22,937 bases of DNA from Bacteroidota bacterium (GTDB lineage Bacteria > Bacteroidota > Bacteroidia > Bacteroidales > Dysgonomonadaceae), in NCBI GenBank assembly GCA_023388315.1, contig JAEWGM010000004.1, positions 1 to 22,937 of the forward strand, in the 5' to 3' direction. A program made the translations under genes and the position numbers. Below the pieces are notes generated by a model, which saw nothing but the letters and a program-made list of their open reading frames with translations, was not told the origin of the DNA and did no database searches. Position 1 is the first letter of the stretch. Each line of letters opens with the position of its first letter. Below, in pieces: positions 1-6,594 of this stretch.

Positions 1-23
1 AACATAACAACCTTTTTGAAAAG

Positions 24-97
24 TAGCGAGACCGAGAATTGAACTCGGGACCTCATGATTATGAATCATGCGCTCTAACCATCTGAGCTATCTCGCC
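24..97 (-). tRNA. tRNA-Met (CAU)
   Basis: Read on the minus strand the segment folds as a complete cloverleaf. The acceptor GGCGAGA pairs with TCTCGCT (one G-U), the D stem is GCTC/GAGC, the anticodon stem CATGA/TCATG encloses the 7-base loop TTCATAA (anticodon CAT), and the T arm is CCGAG-TTCAATT-CTCGG. Discriminator A; CCA is not encoded. The anticodon stem lacks the three consecutive G-C pairs of an initiator tRNA, so elongator Met is likeliest; an Ile tRNA with modified CAU cannot be excluded. It is the last unit of an 86-bp tandem array and the only one that folds properly. Confidence 0.93.
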
Positions 98-111
98 ATT
101 ATATTATTTTG

Positions 112-183
112 TGGGCCGAGTATTGAACTCGCAACCTTCCCGATATGCTTCGGGACACTCTAATCCAACTGAGCTATCTCGCC
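112..183 (-). pseudogene. tRNA-like degenerate copy A
   Basis: This resembles the neighbouring tRNA-Met in the 5' acceptor strand (GGCGAGA), the D arm and the T loop. The anticodon arm is replaced by TCCCG-AAGCATAT-CGGGA, which gives an 8-base loop. The 3' acceptor strand that should pair with GGCGAGA is missing (CCCACAA instead), and the T stem has a mismatch. It is therefore unlikely to be a functional tRNA. Its 5' end lies exactly 86 bases from that of the intact tRNA. Confidence 0.75.
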
Positions 184-196
184 AATATATTATTTT

Positions 197-269
197 GTGG
201 TGCCGAGAATTGAACTCGGGACCTTCCCGATATACTTCGGGACGCTCTAACCAACTGAGCTATCTCGCC
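197..269 (-). pseudogene. tRNA-like degenerate copy B
   Basis: This is the best preserved degenerate copy. The D arm (GCTC/GAGC) and the T arm (CCGAG-TTCAATT-CTCGG) are perfect. The anticodon arm is TCCCG-AAGTATAT-CGGGA with an 8-base loop. The 3' acceptor strand is absent, and the T stem runs straight into CACCAC. It lies 86 bases from copies A and C. Confidence 0.75.
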
Positions 270-282
270 ATTATTTTTATTT

Positions 283-355
283 GGTATCGAGAATTGAACT
301 CAAGACCTTCCCGGTTTGCATCGGGACGCTCAAATCTATCTGAGCTGTTCTCGCC
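283..355 (-). pseudogene. tRNA-like degenerate copy C
   Basis: This is the most diverged copy and the first to be transcribed if the promoter at 392-422 is used. The 5' strand GGCGAGA, the D arm and the T loop TTCAATT are recognisable. The anticodon arm is TCCCG-ATGCAAAC-CGGGA (8-base loop), the T stem is TTGAG/CTCGA with a weakened end, and no 3' acceptor strand is present. Confidence 0.7.
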
Positions 356-391
356 AACAAATAGAATAGGGAGTCCCTTAAATTCGGAGTG

Positions 392-422
392 CAAAAGTAA
401 CACAAGTTTTTGAATATTGCAA
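392..422 (-). promoter_or_regulatory. Bacteroidota-type promoter for the tRNA-Met array
   Basis: On the minus strand, TACTTTTG (392-399) matches the -7 consensus TAnnTTTG, and a TTG (420-422) lies 20 bases upstream, as in Bacteroidota housekeeping promoters. It sits just past the stop codon of nnr and points into the tRNA array, so the array probably has its own transcript. Confidence 0.6.
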
Positions 423-429
423 CAAGAAA

Positions 430-1929
430 TTATGTTTTTTCTAATTCAAAATAGGCGTTGCCTATATTTTCAATAATATCGGATGCGATAAAACTTCGCG
501 GATGAATCTTTTGTTCAGTGATATCGGCTGTTAAACCGTGCAAATATACGCCTATGCAGGCGGCATTGAGAGGTGAATAGCCTTGCGCGAGCAAACCGGT
601 AATTATTCCAGTGAGCACGTCACCACTTCCGGCGGTGGCCAATGCGGGTGTACCGGAACTGTTTACGTATAAATTATCAGAATCAACAATGATGGTGTGA
701 GCACCTTTTATAACGATAATCAAGTCGTGATTTGCAGCGAATACCTTTGCTTTATTTATTTTATCATAGTCGTCGCACCACGCTCCAATAAGTCGTGAAA
801 GCTCCTTGGGGTGCGGTGTGAGGATGGTTTTCTCGGGTAATAAATTGACCCAATCCGGATTTTGGGAAAGGATGTTCAACCCATCGGCGTCAATGACGAG
901 TGGGGTGGTATTTTCTTTCAGAAAAGCGTGAAATGCGGCTTGCGTTTCGGGATATGTGCCCATCCCGATTCCTATACCGATGGCATTTTGCCGGAAGTTT
1001 GCGTTAATGGCGGTGATGTGCGAATCATTTTCATCCTCTATAATCATCGCTTCGGGGAAATGCGATTGCAACGGAATCGTTCCGCATTTAGGAACCAATG
1101 ACGTTACCAATCCGCATCCGGCTTTTAATGCGGCTTTTGTGGCGAGGCAAACAGATCCTATTTTACCCAAACTACCGCCAACAAGCAGCGCATGTCCTTG
1201 TGTCCCTTTGTGCGCGATTTTTGATAACGGTTTGAGGCGATGTTTGATTTCTTTTTTATCCATAAAAAACGCATCGGTTTCGGCCTCGGCAATCGCTCTT
1301 TTGTTCAACCCGATGTTTTCAATAAACACATCGCCTGTAAATTGGTAATTTTCGGGCAAATAAAGCGCCAATTTAGGGAGTTGAAAGGTGACGGTTTGGT
1401 TTGCTTTCACGGCAAACGTGGTTTGCTTATCCATAAACAATCCGCTGGGAATATCCACGCTAACGATGTGATTGGCCGTGGCGTTTATTTCGGAAATCAC
1501 CTCTTTGGCAATTCCTTCTATTTCTCGGCTTAATCCGGTTCCGAAAAGGGCATCGATGACAATGTCGTATGCTGCGATATTAGATACATCATTCTTTTGG
1601 TGAATAAATTTGACAGCGATGTTTTCCACTTTTGCCCGGCGAATGTTGTGCGCGCAATCTTCGGAATACTTTTCACTATATTCCACCACCCATAGTTGCA
1701 CGTTGTAGCCCGCTTTTGTGAGCAAGCGCCCGATAACTAACCCATCGCCACCGTTATTGCCCGTTCCACACACAATGAGGATGGTTTTATTTTTGTCGGG
1801 AAAACGATGGACAAACCATCTGTAGAAAGCCTGAGCGGCTTGTTTCATTAATTGAAGCGATGAAATTTGCTCGTATTCAATGGTTTTTTTATCAATTTCA
1901 CGAATCTGTTCAGCAGAAAATATTTTCAT
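430..1929 (-). CDS. nnr: Bifunctional NAD(P)H-hydrate repair enzyme (epimerase + ADP-dependent dehydratase)
   Basis: This 499-residue protein has the two-domain layout of Nnr. It repairs NADHX and NADPHX, the damaged hydrated forms of NADH and NADPH. The N-terminal YjeF-type epimerase domain (about residues 1-215) carries the signature GTGNNGGDG at 55-63 and a DALFGTGL stretch at 126-133. The C-terminal ribokinase-like dehydratase domain (about 225-499) has HKG at 240-242, a DADGLN motif at 347-352, LTPHPKE at 370-376 and the signature AGSGDVL at 433-439. Length is normal for the fusion. ATG at 1927-1929 is chosen because the MKIFSAEQIREID opening is typical of the family. No strong promoter is visible between it and the terminator at 1980-2012. 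It is convergent with nothing and lies between two tRNA units on the same strand. Confidence 0.95.
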   Translation of the reverse strand: MKIFSAEQIREIDKKTIEYEQISSLQLMKQAAQAFYRWFVHRFPDKNKTILIVCGTGNNGGDGLVIGRLLTKAGYNVQLWVVEYSEKYSEDCAHNIRRAKVENIAVKFIHQKNDVSNIAAYDIVIDALFGTGLSREIEGIAKEVISEINATANHIVSVDIPSGLFMDKQTTFAVKANQTVTFQLPKLALYLPENYQFTGDVFIENIGLNKRAIAEAETDAFFMDKKEIKHRLKPLSKIAHKGTQGHALLVGGSLGKIGSVCLATKAALKAGCGLVTSLVPKCGTIPLQSHFPEAMIIEDENDSHITAINANFRQNAIGIGIGMGTYPETQAAFHAFLKENTTPLVIDADGLNILSQNPDWVNLLPEKTILTPHPKELSRLIGAWCDDYDKINKAKVFAANHDLIIVIKGAHTIIVDSDNLYVNSSGTPALATAGSGDVLTGIITGLLAQGYSPLNAACIGVYLHGLTADITEQKIHPRSFIASDIIENIGNAYFELEKT

Positions 1930-1980
1930 AGTTACCCGTTTTTAAGGTTGGCAAGTTATTAAATTTTCGGGTAAAACCAC

Positions 1981-2012
1981 AAAAAAAGCACTCAATTTCT
2001 TGAATGCTTTTT
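1981..2012 (-). terminator. Terminator after tRNA-Leu(GAG)
   Basis: AAAAAGCA-C-TCAA, loop TTTC, TTGA-A-TGCTTTTT forms a hairpin with a single C/A mismatch, followed on the minus strand by a T-run. It lies a few bases beyond the 3' end of tRNA-Leu(GAG) and separates the tRNA unit from nnr. The symmetric A/T flanks could let it work in both directions. Confidence 0.75.
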
Positions 2013-2019
2013 ATATTTG

Positions 2020-2103
2020 TGCGCAGGATGAGACTCGAACTCACACGCCGTAACCGGCACTACCCCCTCAAAGTAGCGTGTATACCAATTTCACCACCTG
2101 CGC
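2020..2103 (-). tRNA. tRNA-Leu (GAG)
   Basis: This is an 84-base class II tRNA on the minus strand. The acceptor GCGCAGG/CCTGCGC is perfect with discriminator A. The anticodon stem CTACT/GGTAG encloses the loop TTGAGGG (anticodon GAG). There is a long variable arm TGCCGGTTACGGCG and a T arm GTGAG-TTCGAGT-CTCAT. CCA is not encoded. It is downstream of tRNA-Leu(CAG) and probably cotranscribed from the promoter at 2423-2453. Confidence 0.95.
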
Positions 2104-2126
2104 TTGTTTTTTTGCTGTTGTTTTCT

Positions 2127-2305
2127 GGAACAGTGCTATCCGATATCGCTTCGCTATCGGGATAAACTTCTCGCCCTTTACCATTTCAAGCATATTGCAA
2201 ATAAGTGCCCGGAACAGGGCTTCCCGATATTGCTTCGCTATCGGGATAAACTTCTCGCCCTTTACCATTTCAAGCATATTGAAAATAAGTGCCCGGAACA
2301 GGGCT
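2127..2305 (-). repeat. 84-bp tandem repeat carrying duplicated tRNA-Leu 3' end
   Basis: Two nearly identical 84-base units begin at 2127 and 2211. The same opening (ggaacagggct) recurs at 2295, inside the 3' end of tRNA-Leu(CAG). Each unit contains the palindrome CCCGATA...TATCGGG, then a conserved stretch reading ataaacttctcgcccttt, and ends in the 3' end of the tRNA (tgcccggaacagggct). The tRNA 3' terminus is thus re-created after each unit; the outermost copy is decayed (ggaacagtgcta). This looks like stepwise duplication or insertion of a short element at a tRNA 3' end. No protein is credible here. Confidence 0.8.
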
Positions 2306-2373
2306 CGAACCTGCACATCGTTACCGACACTAGTCCCTGAAACTAGCGCGTCTACCAATTCCGCCATCCGGGC
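2290..2373 (-). tRNA. tRNA-Leu (CAG)
   Basis: This is an 84-base class II tRNA on the minus strand with a perfect acceptor GCCCGGA/TCCGGGC and discriminator A. The anticodon stem CTAGT/ACTAG encloses loop TTCAGGG (anticodon CAG). It has a long variable arm and a T arm GCAGG-TTCGAGC-CCTGT. It is the first gene after the promoter at 2423-2453 and is followed by the 84-bp repeats and then tRNA-Leu(GAG). Confidence 0.95.
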
Positions 2374-2422
2374 GGACATTATTTACAGTTTAAAAAACGA
2401 ACACTTTCGTATTTTGCGGCTG

Positions 2423-2453
2423 CAAAGTTACAAGATTTTTACAGGTTTACAAA
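2423..2453 (-). promoter_or_regulatory. Promoter of the tRNA-Leu unit
   Basis: On the minus strand, TAACTTTG (2423-2430) is a perfect -7 box TAnnTTTG and TTTG (2450-2453) lies 19 bases upstream as the -33 element. The predicted start is about 45 bases before tRNA-Leu(CAG). This is the cleanest promoter match in the window. Confidence 0.75.
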
Positions 2454-2501
2454 TATTTCTATCGGATTTTTTTCGATTTGCGCCGCAACCGCAACTCTTT
2501 C

Positions 2502-2533
2502 TTTCGGATAATAAAAATAAAAGCGTAATTTTG
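2502..2533 (+). promoter_or_regulatory. Promoter of mutS2
   Basis: TAATTTTG (2526-2533) fits the TAnnTTTG box, with TTTC (2502-2505, one mismatch to TTTG) 20 bases upstream. It would give a short leader before the ATG at 2555. It is divergent from the tRNA-Leu promoter. Confidence 0.5.
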
Positions 2534-2554
2534 TGGCTTATTCCGCAAAAACGA

Positions 2555-4978
2555 ATGATTTATCCCGATAATTTTGAACATAAAATAGAGTTTTACAAAA
2601 TCAGGCAACTGGTTTCGGACCGCTGTTTTAGTACGCTGGGAAGAGAAAAGGTTGATGAAATGACTTTTTCCGATTCCTTTGAAGAAATTGAAATCAAGCT
2701 GGCGCAAACCGATGAATTTGTACACATTATACAAGAAGAAGATGCTTTCCCGGCCGACCATTTCTACGATGTGCGCCCGATGTTGAAACGCGTTCGCGTA
2801 GAAGGTTCATGGATGGAACAGAACGCGTTGTTCGAGTTGCGCCGGTCGCTACAAACCATCCAAGCCATTGTTTCTTTTTTGCAGCGCGATGAAGGTGAAA
2901 CGCCACGTTATCCGCATTTGTCGGCATTGGCCGAGCACGTGGTGACCTATCCTGAAATAACTAAAAAAATCGATGGTATTCTCGATGGCTTCGGTCAAAT
3001 AAAAAACAACGCATCGCCAAAACTGGCCGAAATTCGTCGCGAAATAACTTCCACCACCAACAGCATTTCCCGAAACCTGCACTCCATTCTGCGCAAAGCG
3101 CAAGCCGAAGGCTTTGTGGATAAAGACGTTTCGCCAAGTATGCGCGACGGGCGGTTGGTAATTCCTGTGAATCCATCGTTTAAACGCAAGATAAAAGGCA
3201 TCGTGCACGATGAGTCGGCATCGGGCAAAACCGTTTTCATTGAGCCTTCCGAAGTGGTGGAAGCAAACAACCGCATTCGTGAACTGGAAAGCGATGAGCG
3301 ACGCGAAATCATTAAAATACTCACCGATTTCACCAATTATATTCGTCCGTTTTTGCCCGATCTATTGCATTCGTACGAGTTTTTGGCTGAAATTGATTTC
3401 ATCCACGCCAAAGCCGCTTTTGCGTTGCATATACACGCTATTAAACCATCGCTTGAAAATTCTCGAAAAATAGATTGGGTGCACGCCGTGCATCCGTTGC
3501 TGTACCTCTCGCTCAAAAAGCAAAACCGCAAGGTGGTGCCGCTGGATATAACGCTGGAACACGAAAACCGCATCCTTATTATTTCGGGGCCCAACGCGGG
3601 TGGAAAATCGGTTTGTTTAAAAACCGTCGGGTTGTTGCAATATATGGTGCAATGCGGATTGTTGATTCCGCTGCGAGAAAACTCAAGGGTGGGAGTGTTC
3701 AGCGATATTTTCCTAGATATTGGCGATGAGCAATCTATTGAAAACGATTTATCGACCTACAGCTCGCATTTGATGAATATGAAGTTTTTCGTCAAAAATT
3801 GCTCGAAAGGCTCTCTTTTACTGATAGATGAGTTTGGTAGCGGAACGGAGCCGCAAATTGGCGCGGCCATTGCCGAAGCGTTGCTCGACCGTTTCAACCA
3901 ACGAAAATCGTTCGGAGTGATCACCACGCACTATCAAAATTTAAAGCATTTCGCCAACGAAAATGCAGGCGTTGTAAACGGCGCCATGCTCTATGACCGG
4001 CACGAAATGCAACCGCTTTTTCGTCTCTCCATCGGCAACCCGGGAAGTTCGTTTGCCGTGGAAATAGCCCGAAAAATCGGCCTTCCGGAAGATGTGATTG
4101 CGCAAGCCTCCGAAATTGTGGGCAGCGAATACATCAATATGGACAAATATTTGCAAGACATTTCACGCGATAAACGTTATTGGGAGCGAAAAAGAGACGA
4201 AGTGCGACGGGAAAACAAGCGGTTGGAAGAAATGACATCGAAATACGAATCGGATATAGAAGAAATCAACCGGCAAAAAAAAGAAATCATTGCCCAAGCA
4301 CAACAGCAAGCGCAGCAACTTATTGCTGAAAGCAATGCCCGCATTGAGCAAACCATTCGCGAAATTAGGGAAGCGCAAGCCGAGAAAGAGCGTACCAAGC
4401 AAGCGCGTCAATCGTTGGGAGAATTTAAAGAAAAGGTGACGTCTTCGTCCAATCAAAAAGAAAACAAACGATTAAAAAAACGCAAAACACAACCAAAGCA
4501 AACAGAACCCATCACGCAGCGTATGCCGGCTTTGGGCGATACCGTTCGGATGAAAGGACAAACGGCGGTGGGTGAAATTTTGGACATTCAAGGCAAAAAA
4601 GCGGTGGTGGCTTTCGGTTCCATCAAATCAACCGTAAATGTTGATAAGCTGGAGCTTGTGAGCAACAACCAACTGAAAAAAGAGAAAAAACAAGCGTCCA
4701 ATACGCGCGATTTGCTGCACGAAAGAAAGCTCAGTTTCAAGCAAGATATTGATGTGCGCGGCATGCGTGGCGATGAAGCCTTACAAGCGGTAATGTATTT
4801 TATTGACGATGCCATTCAGCTGAACATCCCTCGCCTTCGCGTTTTGCACGGAACGGGTACAGGTGCCTTGCGGCAAATTATTCGCGATTATTTGCGCACT
4901 GTTTCCGGCGTGGCCAATTTTCAGGATGAACACGTGCAATTTGGCGGCGCGGGAATCACGGTAATTGATATGGAGTAG
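2555..4978 (+). CDS. mutS2: Endonuclease MutS2 (MutS-like ATPase with Smr nuclease domain)
   Basis: This 807-residue MutS2-family protein has no N-terminal mismatch-recognition domain. It has helical core and clamp regions (about 1-320), then an ABC-type ATPase with Walker A GPNAGGKS at 345-352 and Walker B LLLIDE ending at D425-E426. A long charged coiled coil (roughly 530-640) follows, then a small SH3-like segment around 660-710 and a C-terminal Smr nuclease domain (733-807) with DVRGM and HGTGTGALR. Family members act on branched DNA to limit recombination or act on stalled ribosomes; this sequence does not say which. The frame is open back to 2078, but that would overlap both tRNA-Leu genes on the other strand. 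ATG 2555 starts at the family-typical MIYPDNFEHKIEF and follows a promoter. Length is normal. Confidence 0.95.
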   Translation: MIYPDNFEHKIEFYKIRQLVSDRCFSTLGREKVDEMTFSDSFEEIEIKLAQTDEFVHIIQEEDAFPADHFYDVRPMLKRVRVEGSWMEQNALFELRRSLQTIQAIVSFLQRDEGETPRYPHLSALAEHVVTYPEITKKIDGILDGFGQIKNNASPKLAEIRREITSTTNSISRNLHSILRKAQAEGFVDKDVSPSMRDGRLVIPVNPSFKRKIKGIVHDESASGKTVFIEPSEVVEANNRIRELESDERREIIKILTDFTNYIRPFLPDLLHSYEFLAEIDFIHAKAAFALHIHAIKPSLENSRKIDWVHAVHPLLYLSLKKQNRKVVPLDITLEHENRILIISGPNAGGKSVCLKTVGLLQYMVQCGLLIPLRENSRVGVFSDIFLDIGDEQSIENDLSTYSSHLMNMKFFVKNCSKGSLLLIDEFGSGTEPQIGAAIAEALLDRFNQRKSFGVITTHYQNLKHFANENAGVVNGAMLYDRHEMQPLFRLSIGNPGSSFAVEIARKIGLPEDVIAQASEIVGSEYINMDKYLQDISRDKRYWERKRDEVRRENKRLEEMTSKYESDIEEINRQKKEIIAQAQQQAQQLIAESNARIEQTIREIREAQAEKERTKQARQSLGEFKEKVTSSSNQKENKRLKKRKTQPKQTEPITQRMPALGDTVRMKGQTAVGEILDIQGKKAVVAFGSIKSTVNVDKLELVSNNQLKKEKKQASNTRDLLHERKLSFKQDIDVRGMRGDEALQAVMYFIDDAIQLNIPRLRVLHGTGTGALRQIIRDYLRTVSGVANFQDEHVQFGGAGITVIDME

Positions 4979-5007
4979 GGAGAAAATAAGTTTCCGCGAA
5001 AGGGGCG

Positions 5008-5042
5008 ATAAACTTTAAAGAAGAAACCATAAACTTTGAAGA
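5008..5042 (+). promoter_or_regulatory. Paired direct repeats upstream of the transporter gene
   Basis: ATAAACTTTAAAGA (5008-5021) and ATAAACTTTGAAGA (5029-5042) agree at 13 of 14 positions and are exactly 21 bases apart, close to two helical turns. They lie immediately upstream of the candidate -7 box at 5051-5058, a position expected for an activator or repressor binding pair. The regulator is unknown. Confidence 0.4.
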
Positions 5043-5050
5043 TTATATTT

Positions 5051-5058
5051 TATCTTTG
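5051..5058 (+). promoter_or_regulatory. Candidate -7 box of the transporter gene
   Basis: TATCTTTG followed by CA matches the Bacteroidota -7 consensus. No -33 TTTG is found at the usual spacing, which suits a promoter that needs an activator bound at the direct repeats just upstream. It would give a 5' leader of about 40 bases. Confidence 0.45.
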
Positions 5059-5104
5059 CAAATTCTAAGTCTAAATACAAAATTATTATAAAAAATTCAC
5101 ACTA

Positions 5105-6490
5105 ATGATTAAGTTTTCTAAAGCATTTTGGGTTGCCAACTTCGTGGAACTTCTTGAAAGATTGGCGTATTATGCCGTTTTTATCGTAATTACGTTGTAT
5201 CTTTCCAACGTTTGGGGTTTCACCGATATTCAAGCCGGTTTGGTGGCGGGAATTTTCTCAGCGCTACTTTATTTATTGCCTACTTTTACCGGCGCCATTG
5301 CCGATAAAATCGGTTTCAGAAGTTCCATAATTCTTGCGTTTGCCTTGCTCACCGTTGGGTATGCCGGCCTTGGCGTTCTGCCAACGTTGCTAGAAAGCGC
5401 CGGATTGGTAAAATACAGCATGACAACCGAATTTACCGGTTTGGAAAGCAGCCCGTATCAATGGTCTATCGCGCCTATTTTAATTTTAATTGTCATTGGC
5501 GGGGCTTTCATTAAAGCCGTTATTTCCGGCACGGTGGCGCGTGAAACAAATGCCGAAACGCGCGCCCGCGGCTATGCCATTTTTTATATGATGGTAAACA
5601 TTGGAGCTTTTTTGGGAAAAACGGTGGTGGACCCGCTTCGTCAAAGCATGGGCGATCAAGGATTGGTTTACCTCAATTATTTTTCGGCTTCTATGACGTT
5701 GCTCGCACTTATTTCTGTGTTTTTCTTCTACAAGTCGGCACACACCGTGGGGCAAGGAAAATCGGTAAAACAGCTTTGGGAAGGCTTGGTTAAAGTAATG
5801 TCAAACGGCAGGTTGATGGTGCTGATGCTCATCGTGAGCGGTTTTTGGATGATTCAAAGCCAAATGTACTCCACGATGCCAAAATACGTTATTCGTCTCA
5901 TCGGCGATGGCGCCACTCCCGGTTGGTATGCCAACGTGAATCCGCTGGTTGTTTTTGTGAGCGTGAATTTCATTACATCGCTGATGAAGCGCCGCAGCGC
6001 CATCAATTCAATGATGATTGGAATGATTATTATTCCTTTGTCGGCATTGGTGATGTCGTTTGGAAACCTTTTCAACGGGCAAACCATCATCGGGATGCAC
6101 CCCGTGGCATTTATGATGATTGTGGGAATAGCGATGCAAGCCATTGCCGAATGTTTTATCTCCCCCCGATATTTAGAATACTTTTCGTTGCAGGCTCCAG
6201 AAGGAGAGGAAGGCTTATATTTAGGATTCAGCCATTTACACTCTTTCTTCTCTTATTTAATGGCCTTTGGAGTTTCGGGTTTCCTTCTCGAGAAATATTG
6301 TCCCGACCCACGTTTGTTCACCAATGCCGAAGGCATATTAGACAAAGTAGCTTATAGCGCCGCAACGCAAAACGCGCACTATATTTGGTATGTTTTCGTG
6401 GGAATTGGCGCGGTTTCGGCCATTGCTTTGTTTATCTACGCCAAAGTAACCGGAAGCAAGGACAAAAGAGACGCGGAGATACTGAAATAA
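5105..6490 (+). CDS. POT/PTR2-type major facilitator transporter (probable peptide:H+ symporter)
   Basis: This 461-residue integral membrane protein has about 12 hydrophobic segments. The first helix carries E15-x-x-E18-R19-x-x-Y22-Y23, matching the ExxER(F)xYY proton-coupling motif of the proton-dependent oligopeptide transporter family with Leu for Phe. Other family-like stretches are MVNIGAFLGK before mid-protein and the SPRYLEYFSLQAPEGEEG region late in the sequence. It probably imports di- or tripeptides or related small substrates with protons; the substrate cannot be read from the sequence. ATG 5105 directly precedes the ExxER helix. The next gene, a NagB-like/PIG-L protein, lies 104 bases downstream on the same strand, which hints at a link to amino-sugar or muropeptide use. 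An MFS transporter of another subfamily is the alternative. Confidence 0.85.
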   Translation: MIKFSKAFWVANFVELLERLAYYAVFIVITLYLSNVWGFTDIQAGLVAGIFSALLYLLPTFTGAIADKIGFRSSIILAFALLTVGYAGLGVLPTLLESAGLVKYSMTTEFTGLESSPYQWSIAPILILIVIGGAFIKAVISGTVARETNAETRARGYAIFYMMVNIGAFLGKTVVDPLRQSMGDQGLVYLNYFSASMTLLALISVFFFYKSAHTVGQGKSVKQLWEGLVKVMSNGRLMVLMLIVSGFWMIQSQMYSTMPKYVIRLIGDGATPGWYANVNPLVVFVSVNFITSLMKRRSAINSMMIGMIIIPLSALVMSFGNLFNGQTIIGMHPVAFMMIVGIAMQAIAECFISPRYLEYFSLQAPEGEEGLYLGFSHLHSFFSYLMAFGVSGFLLEKYCPDPRLFTNAEGILDKVAYSAATQNAHYIWYVFVGIGAVSAIALFIYAKVTGSKDKRDAEILK

Positions 6491-6512
6491 TCATATTTAA
6501 AAACAAATCATT

Positions 6513-6538
6513 TTCTTGTGTTAAAATGTAAACAAGAA
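6513..6538 (+). other. Small inverted repeat between transporter and NagB-like gene
   Basis: TTCTTGT (6513-6519) and ACAAGAA (6532-6538) form a 7-bp inverted repeat with a 12-base AT-rich interior. No T-run follows, so it could be an operator or a weak hairpin. It is short enough that chance is a real possibility in this AT-rich spacer. Confidence 0.3.
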
Positions 6539-6594
6539 CCATTTTTAGATGTTATAAAGTATAGAAAAAATTATAATAAAAAGTCACTGAAAAA

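Larger units (their letters stand above)
24..355 (-). repeat. 86-bp tandem array of tRNA-Met and tRNA-like units
   Basis: The four 5' ends (GGCGAGA read on the minus strand) fall at 97, 183, 269 and 355, an exact 86-base period. Each unit is a tRNA body of about 73 bases plus an AT-rich spacer such as TTATATTATTTTGTGG. Unit 1 is a normal tRNA-Met. Units 2-4 share a replaced anticodon arm and a lost 3' acceptor strand, so they look like copies of one already altered unit, not independent decay products. Confidence 0.85.

Noticed and set aside
111..413. Open frame of 100 codons with an internally repeated peptide
   Set aside because: It is the translation of the 86-bp tRNA-like array on the opposite strand; the repeats in the peptide mirror the repeats in DNA, and no family is recognisable.
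862..1533. Three overlapping plus-strand frames inside nnr
   Set aside because: They are opposite-strand shadows of a well-supported gene.
2068..2379. Minus-strand frame with a 28-residue repeat (ALFRALI...)
   Set aside because: It runs through tRNA-Leu(CAG) and the 84-bp repeats. The period of 84 is a multiple of three, so the frame survives by arithmetic; there is no start context or family match.
2078..2554. N-terminal extension of mutS2
   Set aside because: It would overlap both tRNA-Leu genes and their promoter. The family-typical start and a promoter favour ATG 2555.
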